Shown: in pieces, positions 17,185-25,404 of the stretch
Position numbering within the stretch: the first letter of the stretch is position 1
Layout of the letters: the number at the start of each line of letters is the position of its first letter
DNA from: DASQPR01 sp963831705
Lineage (GTDB): Bacteria > Actinomycetota > Actinomycetes > Mycobacteriales > Micromonosporaceae
Assembly: GCA_963831705.1 (NCBI GenBank)
Contig: CAWHRE010000005.1
Location: 124,001-188,000 of the forward strand
Direction of reading: 5' to 3'
Length of the DNA: 64,000 bases
Notes under the pieces: generated by a model
Databases searched by the model: none
The model's input: the letters and a program-made list of their open reading frames with translations, nothing else
What the model was told of the DNA's origin: nothing
Made by a program: the position numbers and the translations under genes

Positions 17185-17250
17185 ACCGGTGGAGGTCCAG
17201 TGCTGGGATCTTGGCGATTTGATCTCCCCTGCCCGCCAAGATCTCAGATC
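17171..17250. repeat. Left arm of an 80-nt inner inverted repeat
   Basis: Positions 17171-17227 match the reverse complement of 18244-18300 at 55 of 57 bases, and a weaker match continues to 17250 (about 70 of 80 overall). Each arm holds further ccaagatc cores. The stop codon of the enclosed gene (17244-17246) lies inside this arm. Confidence 0.9.
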
Positions 17251-18134
17251 GCCCCGAGAGCCGCGCGGACCTGCCGGAGCATGGTGTCGGGATCACGCAG
17301 GTCGTCCGCGGTCACCCGAATGACCGTCCAGCCCGCTTCCCGCATCGCGTTGTACCGCCAGATGTCCCGACGAAACGTCCCGCGATCACGATGACCATCA
17401 CCCTCGTACTCGAGAGCAACCTTCGCCGCGCGGTACGCGAGGTCTACACGCCCGAGCAGCCTGCCGTCCCGTGAATAGACGTTCACCTGCGCCTCGGGCC
17501 GGGGCAGCCCAGCCGCGACCAACGTCAGGCGCAGGACCGTCTCCATCGGTGAGCCCGACTGAGGATCGGTTGCCGCCAGTACGTTCGGAATCCGCCGGAT
17601 GCCGTGGCAACGGTTTGCCGCCAAGGCGAACGCCCGAAGGTCCGCAACCGTGAACATGCGACGGTAGAGCATCGCGTCGACGGCAACGACCGCCTCGCGA
17701 AATGCCAACTGGCGAGCGAGGTCGAATCCCGTACGCAGCGGATTGGTAACCGCAAAGCGATCGTCGGAGATCTCGTCGGGCGTGAGTTCGGAGCGAACGA
17801 CGACCAGACGACGGCCTCCAGCAGCCAGACGCAACTCACGAGGCACCGTGATCGTGACCGGTGGCTCACCGAGCGGGAGAAGATCAACACCCATCAGGTA
17901 CGCGGCACTCAAGCCGCTCACCGCCGCCAACTTCCGATCGGCGTAGATCACCGCAGCCTCACACCACACACGATGATCGAGTACGACCTCAGATGCGATG
18001 TAAACGTCCGGAAACAGTCGTCGCCACGCCGGCCCGCGAAGTTGCGCCGACGTCAGAAGGCCGGCCGCGACGGCGGTGGATCCGCGGAATGGCAAGAATC
18101 GAAGTGCATGTGGAATATGGGCGGATCGAGACAT
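17244..18134 (-). CDS. AbiEi antitoxin-like / DUF559 domain protein
   Basis: The N-terminal ~90 residues resemble the winged-helix AbiEi antitoxin-like domain (L-L-T-S-A-Q-L-R-G-P-A-W-R-R-L-F-P-D-V-Y). The C-terminal part has the Vsr/restriction-like DUF559 features: R-V-D-L-A-Y-R, then V-A-L-E-Y-E-G-D-G-H, R-R-D-I-W-R-Y-N-A-M-R-E-A-G-W and V-I-R-V-T, a candidate PD-(D/E)xK nuclease core (D, then E-x-E). Such genes are common in actinomycetes, and their role is unproved. No toxin gene is adjacent. It lies alone inside an inverted pair of repeat arrays, with its stop codon in the left arm. There is no clear ribosome site or -10 box close to the ATG. Confidence 0.75.
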   Translation of the reverse strand: MSRSAHIPHALRFLPFRGSTAVAAGLLTSAQLRGPAWRRLFPDVYIASEVVLDHRVWCEAAVIYADRKLAAVSGLSAAYLMGVDLLPLGEPPVTITVPRELRLAAGGRRLVVVRSELTPDEISDDRFAVTNPLRTGFDLARQLAFREAVVAVDAMLYRRMFTVADLRAFALAANRCHGIRRIPNVLAATDPQSGSPMETVLRLTLVAAGLPRPEAQVNVYSRDGRLLGRVDLAYRAAKVALEYEGDGHRDRGTFRRDIWRYNAMREAGWTVIRVTADDLRDPDTMLRQVRAALGAI

Positions 18135-18220
18135 GTCGGCATCATCACGCCGTCGTCATGCGCCTGCCGACGCATGATCGGCAATCTGTGGACAGCGAGG
18201 GTGGATGTGGATATGCGCGT

Positions 18221-18300
18221 GATCTCGGATCTTGGCGACTCAAGGAGATCAAATCGCCAAGATCCCAGCACTGGATATCCACCGGTGCCAAGATTCGCGA
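18221..18300. repeat. Right arm of the 80-nt inner inverted repeat
   Basis: Reverse complement of 17171-17250 with about 70 of 80 matches (55 of 57 in the array-side part). It begins about 87 bp upstream of the DUF559 gene start and runs directly into the right repeat array. Confidence 0.9.
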
Positions 18301-18775
18301 TCGCTGACGGCCGCCGGCCAAGATTCGCGATCGCTGACGCCGGGCTACCAAGATTCGCGATCGCTGACGCCGGGCTACCAAGATTCGCGATCGCTGACGC
18401 CGGGGCACCAAGATTCGCGATCGCTGACGCCGGTCGGCCAAGATTCGCGATCGCTCACGCCGGGGCACCAAGATTCGCGATCGCTCACGCCGGGGCACCA
18501 AGATTCGCGATCGCTCACGCCGGGGCACCAAGATTCGCGATCGCTCACGCCGGGGCACCAAGATTCGCGATCGCTGACGCCGGTCGGCCAAGATTCGCGA
18601 TCGCTCACGCCCACGCGACCGGGACCGGGACGGGGACCGGTGTCACGCTAACGCTCATGCCCGCCAAGATTCGCGATCGTTGACGCCGGTCGGCCAAGAT
18701 TCGCGATCGCCCACGCTTCCGCGCCCGAGGCCGGTGTCCCAGCCGGTGTCGCGCCCCGCGCCAAGATTTGTGATC
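18288..18775 (-). repeat. Right array: thirteen copies of ccaagattcgcgatc plus one diverged copy
   Basis: Eleven exact cores start every 30 bp from 18288 to 18588, two more at 18664 and 18694 (again 30 bp apart), and a diverged copy ccaagatttgtgatc at 18761. The core is the reverse complement of the left array's core. Spacers are of four types, such as gctgacgccgggcta, gctcacgccggggca and gctgacgccggtcgg. The intervening 18603-18663 is G+C-rich filler with no gene seen. Confidence 0.95.
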
Positions 18776-18804
18776 ACGTGGTTGTGCGTACCACTGAGGC
18801 AAGC

Positions 18805-18841
18805 AAAAGTCGCGCGGACCCGAGCGGGCCGCGCGACTTTT
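18805..18841 (-). terminator. Intrinsic terminator of ctaD
   Basis: aaaagtcgcgcgg and its complement ccgcgcgactttt pair with a short G+C loop. Read on the minus strand, the stem ends in a T run just after the ctaD stop. It also separates ctaD from the repeat array. Confidence 0.8.
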
Positions 18842-18853
18842 GGACGTGCTGCG

Positions 18854-20564
18854 TCAGTGATTGCTCTCGCTCGACGAACCTGCCTTGACGGGTTCCAGCG
18901 GAATCGGATTCGCGCCCGGCGCCAGATGCGGGAAGTGCAGGTCGAACGCCGGTCGCTCGGATCGAATACGCGGCATGCGGTCGAAGTTTCGCAGCGGCGG
19001 CGGACACGACGTCGCCCACTCCAGCGACATGCCGTGGCCCCATGGATCGTCCACCTCGACGATCGGTCCGGCCTTGTACGAGTGCCACACGTTGTAGAGG
19101 AACGGCAGCGTGGATGCTCCGAGGATGAACGCACCCACGGTCGAGACTGTGTTCAGCGTCGTGAATCCGTCGGTAGCCAGGTAGTCACCGTACCGGCGGG
19201 GCATGCCCTCGGCACCCAGCCAGTGCTGCACCAGGAACGTCGTGTGGAAGCCGATGAATGTCAGCCAGAAGTGCACCTTGCCGAGCTTTTCGTCGAGCAT
19301 CCGGCCGGTCATCTTCGGGAACCAGAAGTAGACGCCGCCGTACACCGCGAACACGATCGTGCCGAACAGCACGTAGTGGAAGTGGGCGACGACGAAGTAC
19401 GTGTCCGAGACGTGCCAGTCGATCGGCGGAGCCGCCAGCATGACGCCGGACAGACCACCGAGGAGGAACGTGATCAGGAAGCCGATCGCGAACAGCATCG
19501 GCGTCTCGAACGTGATCTGGCCTCGCCACATCGTGCCGATCCAGTTGAAGAACTTGATGCCGGTCGGTACGGCGATCAGGAAGCTCAGGAACGAGAAGAA
19601 CGGCAGCAGCACCTGGCCGGTCGCGAACATGTGGTGCGCCCACACGCTCATCGACAGAGCGGCGATACCGAGGGTCGCGGCGACCAGTCCTTTGTAGCCG
19701 AAGATCGGCTTGCGACTGAACACCGGGATGATTTCCGAGATGATGCCGAAGAACGGCAGCGCGACGATGTACACCTCGGGGTGGCCGAAGAACCAGAAGA
19801 GGTGCTGCCACAGCAGTGCGCCACCGGTGTCCGAGTCGTACACGTGCGCGCCGAGGTGACGGTCGGCTTCAGCGGCCAGCAGCGCGGCCGCGAGGATCGG
19901 GAAGACCAGCAGGACGAGCAGCGACGTCACCATGATGTTCCAGGTGAAGATCGGCATCCGGAACATCGTCATGCCGGGCGCGCGCAGCGTCAGCGTGGTC
20001 GTGATCATGTTGACGGCGCCGAGGATCGTACCGAGGCCGGAGAGCACCAAGCCCATGATCCACATGTCGCCGCCGAGGCCGGGCGAGTTCATGCACGTTC
20101 GCCAGCGGCTGGTACGCGAACCAGCCGAAGTCCGCCGCACCGCCCGGCGTCGCGAAGCCGAGCACGGCGAGCGTGCCACCGAACGCGTACAGCCAGTACG
20201 CGAACGCGTTCAGCCGCGGGAACGAGACGTCCGGTGCGCCGATCTGCAACGGCACGATGTAGTTCGCGAACGCGAACACGATCGGCGTCGCGAAGAACAG
20301 CAGCATGATCGTGCCGTGCATCGTGAACAGCTGGTTGTACTGCTCAAGCGAAAGGAACTGCAGACCCGGCCGGGCCAACTCCGCGCGCATAAGCAGCGCG
20401 AGAAGGCCGCCGACCAGGAAGAATATGAAGGACGTAACGAGGTACATCAGGCCGATCTGCTTCGCATCCGTCGTACGGATCAAACGCGCGAACGCCGAGC
20501 CCGGCAGAGGGTTCCGGACCGGATACGGCCGCGTCACGATCGGCTGGGGAACGATGTTGTCCAC
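18854..20564 (-). pseudogene. ctaD: Cytochrome c oxidase subunit I (aa3 type) gene, one frameshift
   Basis: Catalytic subunit of the terminal oxidase with haems a, a3 and CuB. The first frame (to ~20095) gives the N terminus and the haem ligand region M-H-G-T-I-M-L-L-F-F. The second frame gives P-G-L-G-G-D-M-W-I-M-G-L, the Q-H-L-F-W-F-F-G-H-P-E-V-Y CuB/Tyr region and the helices with V-A-H-F-H-Y-V. The break lies at 20086-20096, and removing one base yields a normal subunit. GTG 20564 has AGGAGGG upstream. Since this enzyme is normally needed for respiration, a sequence error is as likely as real damage unless a second copy exists. Confidence 0.92.
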
Positions 20565-20790
20565 GTGGTGCCCTCCTGTACATGATCACCGGCTCTGGCG
20601 CGCTACAAGCGGCGAACCTTACGATCCAAAACACACAGTGCCAGAGATGATCTGTCGCCGTACCTCGGACGCGAGAATAGTCCCCGTGCGGCGCGTGTCG
20701 ACCAAGGGGTAGGCATACGCGCCGAAACTATCGTCGGCAGTCTAATAAGTCGGAGTTGCGATCCCCGTCACGATCTCGTGAGGAGCAGTC

Positions 20791-22146
20791 ATGGCACGTG
20801 AGGTGGACATCATCGTCATGGGACTCGGCGTCGGCGGCGAGGACGCGGCCGAGAAACTCGCCGAAGCCGGCCTTTCCGTCGTCGGCATCGAGCGCCGTCT
20901 TGTTGGTGGCGAATGCCCGTACTGGGGATGTGTGCCGAGCAAGATGATGATTCGCGGTTCGAATGCGATCGCCGAGACTCGACGTGTTCATGAACTTGCA
21001 GGTCAGGCCACTGTGACGCCGGATTGGGCGCCAATCGCGAAGCGAATTCGGGAAGAGGCGACCGACAACTGGGACGACATCGTCGCGGTCAAGCGGTTCA
21101 CCGACAAGGGCGGCATTTTCGTCCGCGGATCCGGCCGCCTGACCGGTCCGAAGACCATCGAGGTAGACGGCGAGTCGTACGTCGGGCGCCGGGGCATCCT
21201 GCTCGACCTCGGTACGTCCGCGGTAATTCCCCCGATCGAGGGCCTCGCCGGAACGCCGTACTGGACGAATAAGGAAATCATCGAAGCCGAGACGCTACCG
21301 GCCTCGCTTATCGTGCTCGGTGGCGGCGCCATCGGGTTCGAGATGGCACAGGTGGTGCTGCGGTTCGGCGTACAGGTGACGATTGTTGAGGCCGGCGAGC
21401 GCGTGCTGGCTCACGAGGAGCCGGAGTCGTCCGCGTTGGCGAGTGAGGTGCTCACCCGCGAAGGGGCGACGATCAAAGTGGGTATGCGGGCCGAGCGCGT
21501 CGAGTACGACGGCGCGAACTTCACCGTCCACCTGGCCGGCGGCGATTCGGTCAGCGGCGAGAAACTGCTGGTCGCGACCGGCCGCAAGGGAAACTTTGCC
21601 GGCGTCGGCCTGGAGAATGTCGGCCTCGACCCGAATCTGCGGACGATCGAGGTCGACGAGCGCATGCGCGTCATCGGTGCGAGCGATCTCTGGGCGATCG
21701 GCGACGTCACCGGCCACGGCGCGTTCACGCACATCTCGATGTACCAGGCCGAGCACGCCAGGCGCGACATCATGGGCGAGGAGAGCGCGCCCGCGATGTA
21801 TCACGCAAGTTCGCGTGTCACGTTCACCGATCCGGAAATCGGCTGCGTCGGGTTGACCGAGGCAGAGGCAAAAGCCAAAGGCTTGACGGTACGCACAGCC
21901 GTGTACCCGCTCCCGAGCTCCACCCGTGGCTGGATCCACAAGACCGGCAACGACGGCTTCATCAAGCTCGTCGCCGTCGACGATGTACTCGTGGGCGCAA
22001 CCTCGGCCGGTCCGACCGGTGGCGAGGTGCTGGGGTGGCTGGCGGTCGCTGTACACGCCCGGGTGCCGATCTCGTCACTGCGCAACATGATCTTCGCGTA
22101 CCCGACGTTCCACCGGGCGATCGAGGCCACGCTGGCACTGCTCTAA
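20791..22146 (+). CDS. FAD-dependent pyridine nucleotide-disulfide oxidoreductase
   Basis: Class I flavin disulfide reductase, 451 residues. The FAD loop G-L-G-V-G-G-E-D-A (11-19) is followed by the redox pair C42 and C47 in G-G-E-C-P-Y-W-G-C-V-P-S-K. Next come the NAD(P) loop V-L-G-G-G-A-I-G-F-E and the second FAD motif D-L-W-A-I-G-D-V-T. The C terminus has A-Y-P-T-F-H-R-A-I-E, the His-Glu pair of this class. It is closest in layout to mercuric-reductase/dihydrolipoamide-dehydrogenase-like enzymes, but there is no N-terminal mercury domain or C-terminal vicinal cysteine. GAGGAGC precedes the ATG. The true electron acceptor is unknown. Confidence 0.9.
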   Translation: MAREVDIIVMGLGVGGEDAAEKLAEAGLSVVGIERRLVGGECPYWGCVPSKMMIRGSNAIAETRRVHELAGQATVTPDWAPIAKRIREEATDNWDDIVAVKRFTDKGGIFVRGSGRLTGPKTIEVDGESYVGRRGILLDLGTSAVIPPIEGLAGTPYWTNKEIIEAETLPASLIVLGGGAIGFEMAQVVLRFGVQVTIVEAGERVLAHEEPESSALASEVLTREGATIKVGMRAERVEYDGANFTVHLAGGDSVSGEKLLVATGRKGNFAGVGLENVGLDPNLRTIEVDERMRVIGASDLWAIGDVTGHGAFTHISMYQAEHARRDIMGEESAPAMYHASSRVTFTDPEIGCVGLTEAEAKAKGLTVRTAVYPLPSSTRGWIHKTGNDGFIKLVAVDDVLVGATSAGPTGGEVLGWLAVAVHARVPISSLRNMIFAYPTFHRAIEATLALL

Positions 22147-22170
22147 CCAGGATCAACTTGGTTTGTCCAC
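22147..22170. repeat. Half copy of the intergenic hairpin repeat
   Basis: ccaggatcaact followed by tggtttgtccaca matches the right flank of the copy at 51562-51651, but the left arm is missing. It begins one base after the oxidoreductase stop, between two convergent genes. Confidence 0.7.
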
Positions 22171-22176
22171 AAGGGG

Positions 22177-22896
22177 TCAGCGGGATTTCAGGCGCTTTAG
22201 GCGGGACTCCACGTCCTCCGACATGGCATCGGCATCCAGGGACTCCCACTGCGCGTCCAGCGATGAGGCGGCCAGCTCCTCGTAGCCGCGAATGCGTGCC
22301 TCTTCGCGCCGGATCTTCTCTTCGAAGCGTGCGATCTCGCTGGTCGGGTCGAGGATGTCGACGGTACGGGCGGCTTCGCGTACACGCGTCTGGGCTTCGA
22401 CGTTCTTGGCGCGACCGACCAACTCGTCGCGCTTTCGGCGCAGCTCATCCAGTTTGAGACGCATTTGCTCCAGCCCGTCCTTGAGCCGCTCGACCACCGC
22501 GCACTGATCCGCGATCGTGATAGCCAGCGTTCGCGCGTCGGCCTCGTCGCCGAGCTGATTACGCAGCGCGATCCGGGCCAGGTTGTCGAACCGATCCGCC
22601 TCGACGGCCGCGTCCTCGTCGCCGGAGACTCTGAGTTCGTCCGCCTTTTTGCTGGCCGCGGCCGCTTTTACACCCCACTGACCGGCGGCGGCCTGCTCTT
22701 CGCGAGCGTCCTCTTCCATCATCCGGAGGCTGCCGATGGTCTGAGCCACCGCGCCCTCCGCATCGCTGATTGCGCTGGTGTAGTCGCGGACCATCTGATC
22801 AAGCATCTTCTGCGGGTCCTCGGCCTGGTCGAGCAGAGCGTTGATGTTGGCGCGGGCCAGCGACGTGATCCGCCCGATGATCGATTGCTGTGACAT
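22177..22896 (-). CDS. PspA/IM30 family membrane-stress protein
   Basis: A 239-residue, almost wholly alpha-helical coiled-coil protein starting M-S-Q-Q-S-I-I-G-R-I. The N-terminal amphipathic segment with N-I-N-A-L-L-D-Q-A-E-D-P-Q-K-M-L-D-Q-M is the PspA/Vipp1 signature. These proteins form membrane-repairing assemblies. An open frame continues 82 codons upstream, but AGAGAGG sits just before this ATG and homology starts here. It follows the TPM-related gene by 23 bases and is probably co-transcribed with it, as in many actinomycetes. Confidence 0.9.
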   Translation of the reverse strand: MSQQSIIGRITSLARANINALLDQAEDPQKMLDQMVRDYTSAISDAEGAVAQTIGSLRMMEEDAREEQAAAGQWGVKAAAASKKADELRVSGDEDAAVEADRFDNLARIALRNQLGDEADARTLAITIADQCAVVERLKDGLEQMRLKLDELRRKRDELVGRAKNVEAQTRVREAARTVDILDPTSEIARFEEKIRREEARIRGYEELAASSLDAQWESLDADAMSEDVESRLKRLKSR

Positions 22897-22919
22897 TTCG
22901 TGCCTCTCTGATTGTTGAA

Positions 22920-24509
22920 CTAGATCCGATAGCGGACGCGCGTTCCAGGACCACCAAAACTTCCGGGCATGCGGCTTCCCCAGCCGAAAGAAGCGCCACC
23001 ACCACGCCCGCTGCTCCGACCACCGCCGCTCAGGACGCTCTCCAGCAGGATCCCGCCGAGTACGGCTCCGCCGAGCCCGCCCATCGAAATGCCACCCGCA
23101 CCCACGCCGCCGCCGTAGCCCCCGAACGATGGCGAGTGCCATCCGTTGACGTCTTCGTTCGCGAGCTGTCCGGCCTGCTCCGCGAGCGCGTCCGCCTGTT
23201 GGGCCGCCGACAGTGCCGCGACCGGATCCGCGCTCGACATTGCGAGCGCCTGATCGAGGAACCGTTCGGCCTCGTTCAGGCGGGTACGTGCCTCGGAACC
23301 GATCGCGCCACGGCGCGTCGTGATGAAGTTCGTCACCGCGGCGATCTCGGCCCGCGCGGCGGGGATCGCCTGATCCAACAGGGCACGTGCGCGCTCGGCC
23401 CGGCTGGCCGCGTTCCGAATGCCGGCGAGCGCCGTGTCCAGCCGGGCGTCCACCACCTCCAGGCGCCGCAGCGCGTCGAACGGATCCGGCAGCGACTGGG
23501 CCAACTCCGTGCGTACGGTGCCCGCGACCTGCTGCGCCGACGCAACCGCGGCGGCCAGATCCACGGTGGCCGCCGCCGCGCCGCCGCCCGGATTTACGTT
23601 GAGCGTCGCCACCGCGGCTTGACCTGCCGCGATATCCGTCTCGACCTCGGCCAACGTCGCGGTGACCGAAGCCAGTGCGGCATCCAGATTCGCCGAGAGC
23701 TGCATGACGCCGTGATGGATCAGGTCGACCTGGCCGAGTGACTCCTCGACGGCGCGAACGGCCAGCGCCGCGTACGGGCGATTGTCCGCATCGATCGCCT
23801 CACGCGCTTGGCTGAGCGTCTGATCGGCGAAATCGATCCGCTCCTGGATCTGCGCAGCGCTGTTCGAAACCGACATCACCGCGACCGGCGCGTAGCGATC
23901 CTGCATCAGCGCGTACGTAGCCTGGGTCTGCGGCAGTTTCCCGGCCGCGGCATCCCGGCGTACGGCCAGCTCGGGCAGCAACGTCTCGATGTTCGCTTCC
24001 AAATTGCGCAGCTTGTCGAACTCCTCGACCTGGTCATCCAATCGGGCATCGGCGGCTCGGCAACGCTCGATGATCTCCACGTACCAGGCCCGCTGGGTCG
24101 GTTCGTCATCCGGGATCTCGTCGTCGAGGAGTTGCCGCCGATGGAATGCCGCCGTCACATCGGCATGCGATTCCTCGAGCGCGGCGGTGAACGCGGCGGT
24201 CGCGGCGGCGCCGTACTGGGCGGTGGCGAACGTGAGTTCCTGCTCGCTCGTCTTGAGGGAGTCGTCCGCTGCAACGAGCAACGCGTTCGCGTCGTTGCCG
24301 AGCTGTTCGGTCGTGACCGTGCCGTACGGGTCGCTCGGGTCCGGTGACGATCTGTTGACGCCGCCGCGCTTCGAACGCGAACGATGTCGCGTGAAGAGCC
24401 AAATCGCAAGCGCAACGATGACCAGCACGCCGAGGAGACAGAGCAGTTCGGCGCCCGCGCCGGTGTTGACTGACGGGTCATCGACTTGCTTGATCATCGT
24501 CGGCGGCAC
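22920..24509 (-). CDS. Membrane-anchored coiled-coil protein related to TPM-domain proteins, lacking the TPM domain
   Basis: After ~17 residues a single transmembrane helix (E-L-L-C-L-L-G-V-L-V-I-V-A-L-A-I-W-L-F) is followed by a basic stop-transfer, then ~400 residues of helix-rich sequence. It ends in a Gly/Ser-rich tail with G-G-G-R-S-S-G-R-G-G-G-A-S-F. This matches the C-terminal half of actinomycete TPM-domain (YgcG-like) proteins, which usually carry a signal peptide and TPM domain first. Only 36 bp separate its start from the previous gene, so no TPM domain is encoded. GTG 24509 is leaderless, with TACGCT six bases upstream. It pairs with pspA. Confidence 0.75.
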   Translation of the reverse strand: MPPTMIKQVDDPSVNTGAGAELLCLLGVLVIVALAIWLFTRHRSRSKRGGVNRSSPDPSDPYGTVTTEQLGNDANALLVAADDSLKTSEQELTFATAQYGAAATAAFTAALEESHADVTAAFHRRQLLDDEIPDDEPTQRAWYVEIIERCRAADARLDDQVEEFDKLRNLEANIETLLPELAVRRDAAAGKLPQTQATYALMQDRYAPVAVMSVSNSAAQIQERIDFADQTLSQAREAIDADNRPYAALAVRAVEESLGQVDLIHHGVMQLSANLDAALASVTATLAEVETDIAAGQAAVATLNVNPGGGAAAATVDLAAAVASAQQVAGTVRTELAQSLPDPFDALRRLEVVDARLDTALAGIRNAASRAERARALLDQAIPAARAEIAAVTNFITTRRGAIGSEARTRLNEAERFLDQALAMSSADPVAALSAAQQADALAEQAGQLANEDVNGWHSPSFGGYGGGVGAGGISMGGLGGAVLGGILLESVLSGGGRSSGRGGGASFGWGSRMPGSFGGPGTRVRYRI

Positions 24510-24515
24510 GTTGCC

Positions 24516-24521
24516 AGCGTA
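24516..24521 (-). promoter_or_regulatory. -10 box TACGCT, leaderless promoter of the TPM-related/pspA operon
   Basis: TACGCT on the minus strand is followed by six bases and the GTG at 24509. It supports the short N terminus of the protein and the absence of a TPM domain. Confidence 0.45.
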
Positions 24522-24545
24522 TCCAGCGAACTTCAGATAGCGGGG

Positions 24546-25307
24546 CTAATCAGACATTCCGACCCGGTCCCAGCTGGGACGATCCGGCGATGCGGTGAAG
24601 TCGTACCGGACCTGCCCGTCGTGGCCGATCGCAACCAGGCTGGCCGATGTCGAACCGTAGCGGCCGGTTTCGTGGTCATGCGCAATGATCAGTCCACGTG
24701 GGTCGTCCGGCGCGAGGCCGTCACCACGCAACAGCTCGATCCAACCGGCCCACGCCTCCGCGGATGCGCCGGTCGCCGATTCAGTCAGTGGCGGCGTCGC
24801 GGTCGCCGCGAAGAGCGGACGAAAATGTGGTACGAGCGGGTCGTCATCGCGGTCGGCACCGAGATTGACGATGATGTGGTCGCCCGGACCGAGGCGCCGA
24901 TGCACGTACTCGATGCCGTCCCAAGACCAGATCTCAACCTGGTCGGCGTCGGCCCGCAGCAGGTGGAATCCATCGTATTTCGCCAGTTCCTCGACGCTCG
25001 CGATGCCGGGCACCGGCCCGTCCTCATAACCGAGCGCTGCGAGCACGAGGCGTCCTCGCGTCGGGCGGCCCGGCACCGGCTCGAGGCGTACGCCGTTGAG
25101 CAGCGCGGCCACCGCCGGGCGAGCCGATGTGTCGACGGCCATCCAGGTCCCGCCGGCCACTCGGTCGCGACCGCCGATCAGGCTTGGTTGATCCGGCCAA
25201 TGTCGTGCCGGCGGATCCCAAGCGCGGCCCATGAACTCGTCCCGGACCGCGGCGACCAGCAGCGGCCACGCGGCATCCGGATCGAACCGGAGAAGAACTG
25301 TGCACAC
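24546..25307 (-). CDS. NRDE family protein (TANGO2-like, Ntn-hydrolase fold)
   Basis: The protein starts with Met-Cys-Thr-Val-L-L, so removal of Met exposes Cys2 as an N-terminal nucleophile. The family motif R-D-E-F follows near residue 20, then G-G-R-D and G-G-T-W-M-A-V-D. These are the hallmarks of NRDE/TANGO2 proteins, whose activity is not established. GTG 25307 is chosen because it gives the required Met-Cys; the open frame continues ~110 codons upstream without similarity. No good ribosome site is visible. Confidence 0.8.
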   Translation of the reverse strand: MCTVLLRFDPDAAWPLLVAAVRDEFMGRAWDPPARHWPDQPSLIGGRDRVAGGTWMAVDTSARPAVAALLNGVRLEPVPGRPTRGRLVLAALGYEDGPVPGIASVEELAKYDGFHLLRADADQVEIWSWDGIEYVHRRLGPGDHIIVNLGADRDDDPLVPHFRPLFAATATPPLTESATGASAEAWAGWIELLRGDGLAPDDPRGLIIAHDHETGRYGSTSASLVAIGHDGQVRYDFTASPDRPSWDRVGMSD

Positions 25308-25391
25308 CCGGTGACCGTCGCAAACGCCGCCCCGTTTGCGCAAGTTGCGTTGATCATGCGGCGGGTGCGGGTACGGATCGGGCGGCTCCAC

Positions 25392-25397
25392 TAACGT
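25392..25397 (+). promoter_or_regulatory. -10 box TAACGT upstream of xthA
   Basis: TAACGT is seven bases before the xthA ATG at 25405. GGAGG lies in the same seven bases, so leaderless and led translation cannot be told apart here. Confidence 0.4.
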
Positions 25398-25404
25398 GGA
25401 GGAC

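Noticed and set aside
16878..17323. Several repeat-containing proteins encoded in all frames of the arrays
   Set aside because: The 30-bp period is divisible by three, so every frame stays open; none has a ribosome site or family similarity.
16930..18708. CRISPR array
   Set aside because: Both the 15-bp core and the 15-bp spacers repeat, spacers are too short and not unique, and no cas gene is in the window.
18680..20308. A 542-codon plus-strand frame opposite ctaD
   Set aside because: Composition is Arg/Glu/Asp-rich as expected of a shadow frame, and the minus strand encodes recognisable oxidase helices.
22897..23142. An 82-residue N-terminal extension of PspA
   Set aside because: It runs into the neighbouring coding sequence, has no PspA similarity, and the ATG at 22896 has its own ribosome site.
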